A stretch of DNA of 64,000 nucleotides from CAWKPF01 sp963851415 (GTDB lineage Bacteria; Acidobacteriota; Thermoanaerobaculia; Multivoradales; Multivoraceae), in the NCBI GenBank assembly GCA_963851415.1, contig CAWKPF010000002.1, forward strand, positions 3,038,001 through 3,102,000. The letters run 5' to 3'. Below are positions 43,496 through 51,400 of the stretch, piece by piece. Numbering within the stretch: the stretch's first letter is position 1; every line of letters begins with the position of its first letter. The notes beneath the pieces are model-generated. The model was not told where the DNA came from. It did not search any database and was given only the letters and a program-made list of their open reading frames with translations. Made by a program: the position numbers and the translations under genes.

Positions 43496-43547
43496 TTCGA
43501 GTCCCGAAAGTGTCCGGTCCGGCGAGTGGCAGGGGGCCTGGGAGAGG

Positions 43548-43576
43548 GGTACAGAACGGACCCGCGATGTTAGCAT
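43548..43576 (+). promoter_or_regulatory. Possible promoter of the aminotransferase
   Basis: TAGCAT preceded by TGT forms an extended -10 at 43568-43576. A weak -35 (GGTACA) lies 17 bases upstream. The predicted start near 43584 gives a leader of about 50 bases before the TTG start at 43636. Confidence 0.35.
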
Positions 43577-43635
43577 GTGAGACTTCATGATCAGCGGCAA
43601 TAGAGCATTCGACGGGTACCCACGGTGAAGCCGAA

Positions 43636-44838
43636 TTGAAGCTGGCTCGCCGTTTGGCCCAGGTGGGCGAGTCGGCCACGATTCGGGTCTCGCGCCGTGC
43701 CCAGGAACTGCGGAGCGCCGGGATCGAAGTGCTCGACTTGAGTGCCGGAGAACCCGACTTTCCTTCCCCGGCGTGTGCCCTCGAAGGAGCTGAGACCGCT
43801 CTGCGCCGCGGCCTTACCCGCTATACGGTCTCGGCAGGTCCGCAGGATCTACGCGAGACTCTCGCCGAGCGCTATCGAGAGGACTGGAACGCTCCATGGT
43901 CCTCCCGAGAGGTGCTCATCACCGTGGGGGGCAAGGGCGCCCTCTTCGAGCTGGCGCTCGCCCTGTTCGACGAAGGGAGAGAGGTCGTGGTGCCGGCTCC
44001 GGCCTGGGTGAGCTTCGCGGAGCAGATTCGTCTGGCCGGGGCAGAGCCGGTGATGGTGCCGATGGACGCGGAGGGCGGGTTCGAGCTCGAGGCGCAGCCT
44101 CTCCTGGCGGCGCTGACCGAGCGGACCGTGGCGGTGATCCTGAACTCCCCGTGCAATCCGACCGGTGCCGTGATCTCGGAGAAGGAGCTCTCGCGTCTGA
44201 TCGAAGGCTGTGCCGAGCGCGGGGTGCTGGTGGTCTCTGACGAGACCTACGAACGCTTCGTCTACGAAGGTCACCAGCATTGGAGTGCAGCACGCTGGGC
44301 CCGCGATTTCCCGGAGACGATCGTGGTCGTAGGCTCATTCTCCAAGACCTGGGCCATGACTGGATGGCGCGTCGGCTGGGCGCTCGGGCCGAGAGAGCTG
44401 ATCGACGCGATGGCGAGCATTCAGTCCCATGCCGTGACGCATCCGACCACCTTTGCCATGGCCGGTGCTCTGGCCGCCTTGCGCGGCGCCGAGCGCGAGG
44501 TCGAAGTGATGCTGGATGCCTACGGCCGGCGACGCAGGCTGGTACTGGAGCGGCTCCGCTCGATGCCCGGGGTCGAAATCGTTCCTCCAGCCGGTTCCTT
44601 CTACGCGTTTCCAGAGATCGGGGCGTTGCTGGGGCCGGACTGCCCGGACTCGGTTGCGCTCGCGGAATGGCTGCTCGAGAAGGGGCCCATCGCCGTCGTG
44701 CCGGGTGCGGCCTTCGGCTCGGATCGACACCTCCGCCTCTCCTTCGCCTGTGCCGACGCTCTCCTGGAGCGTGCCCTCGATCGGCTCGGCGAGTTGTTCT
44801 CCGAGCGGGCTTCGGGGGTCGCGGAGGTGCGCGAATGA
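43636..44838 (+). CDS. Class I PLP-dependent aminotransferase (aspartate aminotransferase-like)
   Basis: A 400-aa fold-type I aminotransferase. Family motifs are VLDLSAGEPDFPSPACALEG, TRYTVSAGPQDLRETLAERY, VILNSPCNPTGAV, SDETYERFVYEG, the PLP lysine in VGSFSKTWAMTGWRVGWALG and the carboxylate-binding arginine in HLRLSFAC. It groups with the Ib aspartate/prephenate-type aminotransferases; the preferred amino donor cannot be fixed. The start is TTG at 43636, because an upstream stop leaves no ATG or GTG in frame. It overlaps the following protease gene as ATGA. Confidence 0.93.
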   Translation: MKLARRLAQVGESATIRVSRRAQELRSAGIEVLDLSAGEPDFPSPACALEGAETALRRGLTRYTVSAGPQDLRETLAERYREDWNAPWSSREVLITVGGKGALFELALALFDEGREVVVPAPAWVSFAEQIRLAGAEPVMVPMDAEGGFELEAQPLLAALTERTVAVILNSPCNPTGAVISEKELSRLIEGCAERGVLVVSDETYERFVYEGHQHWSAARWARDFPETIVVVGSFSKTWAMTGWRVGWALGPRELIDAMASIQSHAVTHPTTFAMAGALAALRGAEREVEVMLDAYGRRRRLVLERLRSMPGVEIVPPAGSFYAFPEIGALLGPDCPDSVALAEWLLEKGPIAVVPGAAFGSDRHLRLSFACADALLERALDRLGELFSERASGVAEVRE

Positions 44839-45974
44839 CGGAGCCGTTGGGCCCGGGTCGCGAGGGTGGCGGTCGCTGGTCGCTGCGTCTGGGGACTCTG
44901 CTCGGCATCCCGATTCGTATGCACGTGACCTTCGCGCTGCTGATCGGCTGGTTTCTGGTCTGGGCGGCGAGCACCGGCCAGAACGTCCTTCTCTGGTTGA
45001 TTCTGCTCGGACTGGTGTCGCTGTGTGTCGTGGCCCACGAGATGGGACACGCCATCGCGGCGCGGCGCTACGGCCTCGAGACTCGCGAGATCGTGCTTCA
45101 TCCGATCGGCGGGCTGGCTCGACTGGAGGGCATTCCCAGCGGTGCTGCGGAAGTGGTGATCGCGCTGGCTGGTCCCGCGGTGAATCTCGTGCTGACGCTC
45201 GTCTTCCTGGTGGCAGTCGTAGCGGTGGGTCTGCCATTCCAGGTTGGCTCGCAGAGCTCCTTGCTCGGCTCGGCGCTGATCGCGTTGTTCTATGCCAACC
45301 TTCTGCTCTTCCTTTTCAATCTCGTTCCTGCATTCCCGATGGACGGCGGGCGAGCCTTGCGCGGGATGCTCACCATCTTCTCCGGCGAGGAGCGGGCAAC
45401 GCGGATCGCCACCGCAATCGGGCAGGCGCTGGCCCTCGCCTGCGCCCTCTTCGCGATGATCGGTCCCCTGCCGGACGTGATGCTTCGCCTGATTCTCTTG
45501 ATGATGGCCTTTTTCGTTCTGGCTGGGGCGAACCGGGAGATGTTGGTGCAGCGTACCCGGCGGCGGGTGCGGGGGCGCAGCGCGAGGGAGGCGATGATGA
45601 CCCGCTTCGAGAGTCTCCAGCCCCAGGACACGCTCGAGTGGGCCGCACGTTTGATGTTGGCCACTCACCAGCGCGACTTTCCGGTGGTCGACGCGTGGGG
45701 TCGTCTCGCTGGGTTGCTCGATCGGGGGACGCTGCTTGCCGGGCTGAGTCGCGTCGGCAAGGAGAGTGCCGTACTCGAGTCGATGGACCGAGACCCACCA
45801 GTGGTCGGGCCTTCGGCCTCTCTCGACGACGCGCTGCAACGCCTCCAGCGTGGGCGTGCGGTGCTGGTTGCCGAGGAGGGTGAGCTGCTCGGCATGATCA
45901 CCGCAGAGAAGGTGGCTCAGCTGATCGAGGTACTGGAGCACGTCTACCCCGGGCCTCCGGCCGCGACCGGGTGA
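44835..45974 (+). CDS. Site-2-type zinc metalloprotease (M50) with CBS domains
   Basis: A 379-aa intramembrane protease. Six or so hydrophobic helices carry the zinc motif HEMGH (residues 68-72) and the second metal motif NLVPAFPMDGGRALRG. The C-terminal 130 residues form a CBS pair (SAREAMMTRFESLQPQDTLE and DPPVVGPSASLDDALQRLQR), which usually binds adenine nucleotides. Such SpoIVFB-like proteases cut membrane-bound regulators, often anti-sigma factors; the substrate here is unknown. The ATG overlaps the aminotransferase stop. Not to be confused with RseP, as there is no PDZ domain. Confidence 0.94.
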   Translation: MTEPLGPGREGGGRWSLRLGTLLGIPIRMHVTFALLIGWFLVWAASTGQNVLLWLILLGLVSLCVVAHEMGHAIAARRYGLETREIVLHPIGGLARLEGIPSGAAEVVIALAGPAVNLVLTLVFLVAVVAVGLPFQVGSQSSLLGSALIALFYANLLLFLFNLVPAFPMDGGRALRGMLTIFSGEERATRIATAIGQALALACALFAMIGPLPDVMLRLILLMMAFFVLAGANREMLVQRTRRRVRGRSAREAMMTRFESLQPQDTLEWAARLMLATHQRDFPVVDAWGRLAGLLDRGTLLAGLSRVGKESAVLESMDRDPPVVGPSASLDDALQRLQRGRAVLVAEEGELLGMITAEKVAQLIEVLEHVYPGPPAATG

Positions 45975-46098
45975 GTCTCTCCAGCAGTTCCAGCAGTGTC
46001 CCCGGTCTGGCCCCTCCCTCTCGATGCGGGGACCGGCTCTGGGCTGTCGCACCGGCCTGGTATCGTGACGCCTCGCGCCACAGGGAGGATCACACGAG

Positions 46099-48096
46099 AT
46101 GAAGAACCGAACCGAAGACGTCCGGAGAGCCCGCCTTGCGCTGAGCGCGCTCCTGTGTCTCTCGTGTCTGGCCACCGCCGCAAGCCCGGCTGCGCCGTCC
46201 AGCAAGGACACGGACTGGGCGGTCACCTCCGGCGACTTCGCCAGCCGTCGCTACGCGCCCTTGTCGCAGATCGACCGTGAGAACGTCGGCCGGCTCGAAG
46301 TGGCGTGGCGATGGACTTCACCCGACATGGCGCTGATCGAGAACAACAGCGACCTCGCCTCGCGACGCATGGGACTGGGGAGCCATGAGGGCACCCCTCT
46401 CAAGATCGGCGACCGGTTGTACATCACCACCGGCTACAGCCAGTTGGTCGCGATCGACGCGAGTCGCGGCGAGACCCTGTGGACTTTCGATCCGGAAAGC
46501 TACTCCCACGGTCGCCCTCCCAACCTCGGCTTCGTGCATCGGGGTGCGACCTGGTGGACCGACGCCGACGCGAAAGAGGGCGGAGAGCGACTGTTCTACG
46601 CGAGTGGTGCGGCTTTCCTCCACGCGGTCGATCCGCACACCGGTGAGCCCATCGGCAGCTTCGGTGAGGGTGGCTCGGTGAGCCTCACCGCCTCGCTACG
46701 TCGCGAGGTGGCACAGCGCTCCTACGGTGTCACGTCTCCAGTCGTGGTCTGTCGCGACGTCATCGTGGTGGGCTCGTCGATCGCCGACGGGGCAGCCCAG
46801 CGGGAAGGACCGCCAGGAGACGTTCGAGGGTTCGACGCACGCTCTGGCGAACTGCGATGGACCTTCCACTCCGTGCCCCAGGAGGGCGAGTTCGGCAACG
46901 ACACCTGGGGTGACGAGTCCTGGAGGGTCGCGGGAAACACCAACGTCTGGACTCTGATGAGTGCCGACGAAGAGCTCGGAATGGTCTACCTGCCTTTCGG
47001 TACGCCGACCAACGACTACTACGGCGGCCACCGCCCGGGAGACAACCTCTTCGCGGAGAGCCTGGTTGCTCTCGACTGCGAAAGCGGTGAGCGTCGCTGG
47101 CATTTTCAGACGACCCACCACGGAGTCTGGGACTACGATCTCGTTACCTCACCGGTTCTGGCCGACATCACGGTGGATGGTACGAAGGTCAAGGCGGCGG
47201 CGCAGCTGAGCAAACAAGGGTTCGTCTACGTCTTCGACCGAGTCAGCGGAGAGCCTGTGTGGCCGATCGAGGAGCGGCCGGTTCCGCAGTCGAAGGTGGC
47301 GGGCGAGCGCACCTCGCCGACCCAGCCCTTCCCGACGAAACCACCCCCCTTCGAGCCCCAGGGGATGAGCGAAGACCTGCTCATCGATTTCACCCCCGCT
47401 CTGCGCGAGGAGGCGAAGGCGATTCTCGCGAACTATGACTACGGTCCGTTGTTCACTCCTCCCACCGAGCGCGGCGTTCTCGCGGTTCCCGGCTGGGCCG
47501 GTGGAGCGAGTTGGCAGGGAGGCGCCTTCGATCCCGAGACCGAGATGCTCTACGTGCCCTCCTTCACGCATCCCGTCGTGATCGCACTGCGCAAGCCGGA
47601 TCCGTCGCGCTCGGACCTGGAGTACGTCGGCGCGGTCAACCCGGGGATCACGGGCCCCGATGGCCTACCACTGGTCAAGCCGCCCTATGCCAGGCTCACC
47701 GCCTACCACCTCGGCAAAGGGGAGATCGCCTGGGTGAAGCCGCTGGGTGAGGGGCCGCGGGATCATCCGCGCCTGAGAGATCTCGACCTTCCGCCCCTCG
47801 GTGATCTGGTGCGCAGCCATGTTCTGGTGACCGACACCCTGCTCTTCGTCAGCTCGGGCGCCGGGCTCTACGGGCCCGAGTACGAGACTCCCGACCCCGA
47901 GACCGGAGAGCTTCCCAGCGGTACGCTCCGGGCCTTCGACAAGGCGACCGGCGAACTGGTCTGGGAGCACGATCTCGGCAACCACACCGATGGCAGCCCG
48001 ATCACCTACCTACACGAAGGGCGACAGTATCTGGTGGTGGCTCTCGGCGGAGGGAGCCGCCCGGCCGAGCTGCTGGCGTTGCGGCTGCCGGAGTGA
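46099..48096 (+). CDS. PQQ-dependent dehydrogenase (quinoprotein), periplasmic
   Basis: A 665-aa beta-propeller quinoprotein of the glucose/alcohol dehydrogenase type. A signal peptide (LALSALLCLSCLATAASPAA) is followed by DWAVTSGDFASRRYAPLSQI, the usual first propeller blade. Trp-docking repeats are visible, for example GETLWTFDPE, SGELRWTFHS, SGERRWHFQT and GELVWEHDLG. The stretch THHGVWDYDLVTSPVLAD is typical for this family. There is no C-terminal cytochrome domain. It oxidises a sugar or alcohol and passes electrons to the respiratory chain. No pqq genes are in the window. A TGGTATCGT extended -10 lies about 33 bases before the ATG, with GGGAGGA as ribosome site. Confidence 0.92.
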   Translation: MKNRTEDVRRARLALSALLCLSCLATAASPAAPSSKDTDWAVTSGDFASRRYAPLSQIDRENVGRLEVAWRWTSPDMALIENNSDLASRRMGLGSHEGTPLKIGDRLYITTGYSQLVAIDASRGETLWTFDPESYSHGRPPNLGFVHRGATWWTDADAKEGGERLFYASGAAFLHAVDPHTGEPIGSFGEGGSVSLTASLRREVAQRSYGVTSPVVVCRDVIVVGSSIADGAAQREGPPGDVRGFDARSGELRWTFHSVPQEGEFGNDTWGDESWRVAGNTNVWTLMSADEELGMVYLPFGTPTNDYYGGHRPGDNLFAESLVALDCESGERRWHFQTTHHGVWDYDLVTSPVLADITVDGTKVKAAAQLSKQGFVYVFDRVSGEPVWPIEERPVPQSKVAGERTSPTQPFPTKPPPFEPQGMSEDLLIDFTPALREEAKAILANYDYGPLFTPPTERGVLAVPGWAGGASWQGGAFDPETEMLYVPSFTHPVVIALRKPDPSRSDLEYVGAVNPGITGPDGLPLVKPPYARLTAYHLGKGEIAWVKPLGEGPRDHPRLRDLDLPPLGDLVRSHVLVTDTLLFVSSGAGLYGPEYETPDPETGELPSGTLRAFDKATGELVWEHDLGNHTDGSPITYLHEGRQYLVVALGGGSRPAELLALRLPE

Positions 48097-48135
48097 CCCC
48101 ATCGCATCAGCGGAAAGGGGCCGTGTCCGAGCTGC

Positions 48136-48885
48136 TCAGAACAAGCTGAGATTCTCCGGCTCCACCGGGGGCTCCCAGGGAGCCAGATTGCTCGGCTGAT
48201 CGCTCTCGATGTGATTCACCTGCGGGCTGACGATGTGTCCCTCGAGCCGGGGACGGGGCGCGCCCTCCAGCATGTCTACGAGCGCTTCGCCGTCGGAGAG
48301 CCCCGGATCGAGCCAGGCGTCGAGAGTGTCTCCGGCGAGGATGACCGGCATGCGGTCGTGGATCTCGGCCACTGCGCCCTCTCCCGGTCGGGTGAGGAAG
48401 CAACACGACTCGAGGCTCTGACTCGTCATCCCGTGAGCCGAACGCAGATCGATCCAGCGTTCCCACAGGCCGGCAAAGGCAAACGGCGCGCAGTCTTCGA
48501 GATGGAACCAGCGTGGCGGTTTGCCGGGACGCCGCCGGCCCTGCTGACGCTCCCACTCGTAGAAACCGTCTGCGGGAACCACGCACCGACGTCGCTCGAG
48601 CGCATGGCGAAAGGACGGCTTCTCGGCGACGGTCTCGAGCCGAGCGTTGATCAGCGCCCTCTCCGGTGGCCGTTTCGACCATCCCGGAATCAACCCCCAT
48701 CGCAGTGCCGCGACCCGGAGCTCCCCTTCGGACTCGCGCCGCCGAACCGCCAGGATCGGCTGGGTCGGGGCGATGTTGTAGCGGGGAGTACACAGCTCCT
48801 CCTCGATCGAGGCGAGCGCCTCGATCGGTACGCCGAGTGCCTCGAGGGCCTCTCCGGGCTTGCTCAGGGTGTAGCGACCGCACAT
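48136..48885 (-). CDS. HMCES/YedK-type abasic-site protein (SRAP domain)
   Basis: A 249-aa SRAP-domain protein, which shields abasic sites in single-stranded DNA by forming a covalent link through Cys2. The start MCGRYTLSKPGEALEALG places the catalytic Cys at position 2 after Met removal. NARLETVAEKPSFRHAL, RRRCVVPADGFYEWERQ and the histidine in VAEIHDRMPVIL complete the active site. It diverges from the phosphodiesterase gene, with about 64 bases between the starts. Confidence 0.95.
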   Translation of the reverse strand: MCGRYTLSKPGEALEALGVPIEALASIEEELCTPRYNIAPTQPILAVRRRESEGELRVAALRWGLIPGWSKRPPERALINARLETVAEKPSFRHALERRRCVVPADGFYEWERQQGRRRPGKPPRWFHLEDCAPFAFAGLWERWIDLRSAHGMTSQSLESCCFLTRPGEGAVAEIHDRMPVILAGDTLDAWLDPGLSDGEALVDMLEGAPRPRLEGHIVSPQVNHIESDQPSNLAPWEPPVEPENLSLF

Positions 48886-48949
48886 TAGACTGCGCTCATC
48901 TTACCGAGCGCTCGGATCGAGGGCCTGGGCTCGGAGCGAAGGAGGAGCG

Positions 48950-49429
48950 TTGGAAGTCGGAATTCTCTCAGACACACACGGTCGACTCCGTGACGAGGTG
49001 GTTGCTCGCCTGGCGGGTGTCGATCTCCTCCTCCATGCCGGCGATGTAGGAGACCCGGACATCCTCGAGCGCCTGCGCTCGCTGGCGCCGCTGATTGCGG
49101 TGCGCGGCAACGTCGACGCGGTGGAGCCGCTTTCTGGTCTCGCGGCGAAGCACCGAGGCACCCTCGGCGATGGAGTCGACTTCGCGATGGTTCATCAACG
49201 CGACGACATTGCGCGCGAGTGGACGCGCGAGTGCCGGTTGATCGTGTACGGCCACTCTCATCGCCCGGAGCTCGAGTGGCGGGGTCGATGTCTCCTACTC
49301 AACCCCGGCGCGTGCGGGCCGCGCCGCTTCACCCTGCCGCTCACGGTCGCTCGGTTGCGGATCGAGGGGGAACGCCTGATCCCGGAGCTGCTGTCGGTGG
49401 AGCCGGCGTCCGAGCCCGAAGTCCGCTAG
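48950..49429 (+). CDS. YfcE/MJ0936-type metallophosphoesterase
   Basis: A 159-aa calcineurin-like phosphodiesterase of the small YfcE family. Metal motifs are SDTHGRLRDEV, HAGDVGD, VRGNVDAVEPL and YGHSHRPEL. The usual HGH-type third histidine motif reads MVHQRDD here. The start is TTG at 48950 with a strong GGAGGAG ribosome site. It likely hydrolyses small phosphodiesters in the cytoplasm; the substrate is unknown. Its stop is followed 39 bases later by a STAS protein. Confidence 0.88.
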   Translation: MEVGILSDTHGRLRDEVVARLAGVDLLLHAGDVGDPDILERLRSLAPLIAVRGNVDAVEPLSGLAAKHRGTLGDGVDFAMVHQRDDIAREWTRECRLIVYGHSHRPELEWRGRCLLLNPGACGPRRFTLPLTVARLRIEGERLIPELLSVEPASEPEVR

Positions 49430-49468
49430 AATGCCGTCGCCACCTCATCTCATCGAGAAAAAGCAGTC

Positions 49469-49807
49469 ATGATCGTCGAGAAGCAGCATGTCCAAGGCTG
49501 TACCGTGCTCCAGATCGAGGGCGTGGTGCGATTGGGCCAGAGCGCCCAATTCTTCGCCGACGCGTTGAAGCGTGCTCTGTCAGAGGATGTGGGTCACGTC
49601 ATCATCGATTTGAGCAAGATCAACTACATCGACTCGACCGGGATTGGAGAGTTGGTGGGTCACCTGGTGAGGTTCCAGGAGCACGAGCGCAAGCTGATCC
49701 TGGTCGGGCCCAACGAGCGGGTCCGCAAGTTGCTTCGCGTGGCCAACGTCGACAGCCTGTTCTCCATCTACGACGACCTCGACGCGGCACTGGCTGCCGA
49801 AGCCTGA
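49469..49807 (+). CDS. STAS-domain anti-sigma factor antagonist
   Basis: A 112-aa single STAS domain of the SpoIIAA/RsbV type. The phosphorylatable serine lies in KINYIDSTGIGELVGHL (near residue 54), and the rest matches the family (VIIDLSKINYI, KLILVGPNERVRKLL). In partner-switching systems this protein is phosphorylated by an anti-sigma kinase and dephosphorylated by a PP2C phosphatase. A large SpoIIE-type phosphatase is encoded two genes away (51401), but no HATPase kinase is in the window. Confidence 0.93.
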   Translation: MIVEKQHVQGCTVLQIEGVVRLGQSAQFFADALKRALSEDVGHVIIDLSKINYIDSTGIGELVGHLVRFQEHERKLILVGPNERVRKLLRVANVDSLFSIYDDLDAALAAEA

Positions 49808-49893
49808 GCGGTTCCGGGCAAGGCTTCAACGGCTCCCGGCGGCGCCGAAATCTCCTCGTCCGTGTGATAGCCTTCCGGCTCGATTCCCCCCTG

Positions 49894-49985
49894 GAACGGG
49901 CTACTTTCGGGCGTCGGCCGGCTTGATGTCGGCGACCCTCGGCCTGATCCGGCAACCCCCCCAGAGAACGGGCTCGCTTTCGGGC
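49894..49985 (+). repeat. Imperfect direct repeat in the icd leader
   Basis: Similar segments of about 19-20 bases occur at 49894-49912 (GAACGGGCTACTTTCGGGC) and 49966-49985 (GAACGGGCTCGCTTTCGGGC), 72 bases apart, in the non-coding 210 bases before icd. They differ by one insertion and one substitution. The role is unknown. Confidence 0.5.
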
Positions 49986-50020
49986 CGTGCCCGCGAAGCG
50001 TTACTTCTACGGAGGTCGAT

Positions 50021-51265
50021 GTGGCTACCTACGAGCTCAATCCGCCGGCTGATGGCCAGGAGATCCAGTTTGCAGACGGAAAGCTGACCGTCCCAGATCG
50101 TCCGATCGTCCCCTTCATCGAGGGTGACGGCATCGGGCCCGATATCTGGAGCGCCTCGAAGAAGGTGCTCGACGCCGCGGTGGACAAGAGCTACGGCGGT
50201 GCCCGCTCGATCGCCTGGGTCGAGATCCTGGCAGGCGAGAAGGCCTACGAGAGGACCGGCGAGTGGCTGCCCGCGCAGACGCCCGAGGCGATCCAGCACT
50301 TTCGGGCTTCGATCAAGGGCCCGCTCACCACTCCCGTCGGTGGCGGGATCCGCAGTCTCAATGTGGCGCTGCGCCAGATTCTCGATCTCTACGCCTGTGT
50401 TCGCCCGGTGCGGTACTTCGACGGGGTGCCTTCGCCGGTGAAGGAGCCCGAGAAGGTGAACATGGTGCTCTATCGCGAGAACACCGAGGACGTCTACGCC
50501 GGCCACGAGTGGAAGGAAGGCACTCCCGAGGCCGCGAAGCTGATCGCGTGGCTGGGCTCCGAGCTCGGCGCCAAGATCCGTCCCGACAGTGGCGTCGGAA
50601 TCAAGCCCGTCTCGGAGACCGGCTCGAAGCGTCTGGTACGCAAGGCCATCGAGTACGCGATCGCGAACGAGCGCAAGAGCGTCACGTTGGTGCACAAGGG
50701 CAACATCATGAAGTTCACCGAAGGGGCTTTCAAGGACTGGGGCTATGAGTTGGCTGCCGAAGAGTTCGGCGATCAGACCATCTCGGAAGACGCGCTGTGG
50801 AGCGAGCATGACGGCAAGCTTCCCGAGGGCAAGATCCTGATCAAGGACCGGATCTCCGATGCGATGTTTCAGCAGGTGCTGTTGCGTCCCTCGGAGTACG
50901 AGGTGATCGCCACGACCAACCTGAACGGGGACTACCTGTCCGATGCACTGGCGGCTCAGGTCGGGGGCCTCGGGCTCGCCCCGGGATCGAATGAGGGCGA
51001 CGGAGTCGCGCTATTCGAGGCAACTCACGGAACCGCTCCCAAGTATGCGGGCCAGGACAAGGTCAATCCCAGCTCGGTGATCCTCTCCGGCGTCATGATG
51101 CTGCGTTGGCTCGGCTGGACCGAGTCCGCGGACTCGATCGAGAACGCGATCTCGAGGACCATTTCGCAGAAGCGCGTGACCTACGACCTCGAGCGGCAGA
51201 TGGAAGGTGCCACCCTCTTGAAGTGCTCGGAGTTCGGGGACGCGATCGTCGAGAATCTCGACTGA
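50021..51265 (+). CDS. icd: NADP-dependent isocitrate dehydrogenase
   Basis: A 414-aa dimeric isocitrate dehydrogenase of the TCA cycle, close in layout to the E. coli enzyme. It contains VPFIEGDGIGPDIW, the substrate serine in GGGIRSLNVALRQ (Ser112, equivalent to the phosphorylated Ser113 of E. coli), LYRENTEDVYAGHEW, TLVHKGNIMKFTEGAF and HGTAPKYAGQDKVNPSS, whose Lys-Tyr pair is the NADP-type signature. The start is GTG at 50021 with GGAGG upstream; an ATG two bases earlier is out of frame. It is followed by the SpoIIE phosphatase and then sucC-sucD. Confidence 0.97.
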   Translation: MATYELNPPADGQEIQFADGKLTVPDRPIVPFIEGDGIGPDIWSASKKVLDAAVDKSYGGARSIAWVEILAGEKAYERTGEWLPAQTPEAIQHFRASIKGPLTTPVGGGIRSLNVALRQILDLYACVRPVRYFDGVPSPVKEPEKVNMVLYRENTEDVYAGHEWKEGTPEAAKLIAWLGSELGAKIRPDSGVGIKPVSETGSKRLVRKAIEYAIANERKSVTLVHKGNIMKFTEGAFKDWGYELAAEEFGDQTISEDALWSEHDGKLPEGKILIKDRISDAMFQQVLLRPSEYEVIATTNLNGDYLSDALAAQVGGLGLAPGSNEGDGVALFEATHGTAPKYAGQDKVNPSSVILSGVMMLRWLGWTESADSIENAISRTISQKRVTYDLERQMEGATLLKCSEFGDAIVENLD

Positions 51266-51400
51266 GGCCGAGCTCCAGAGCCGCAACCGTCTGCCAACGC
51301 AACTGCCGGTCCCTCCTCGCGTATCCACCATGGGTGGTCTTGTGACCGCTGGATCTCGGTATGGACCCCAAGCTCTGCCTGAAGTGTTGCTGGTGACGTG

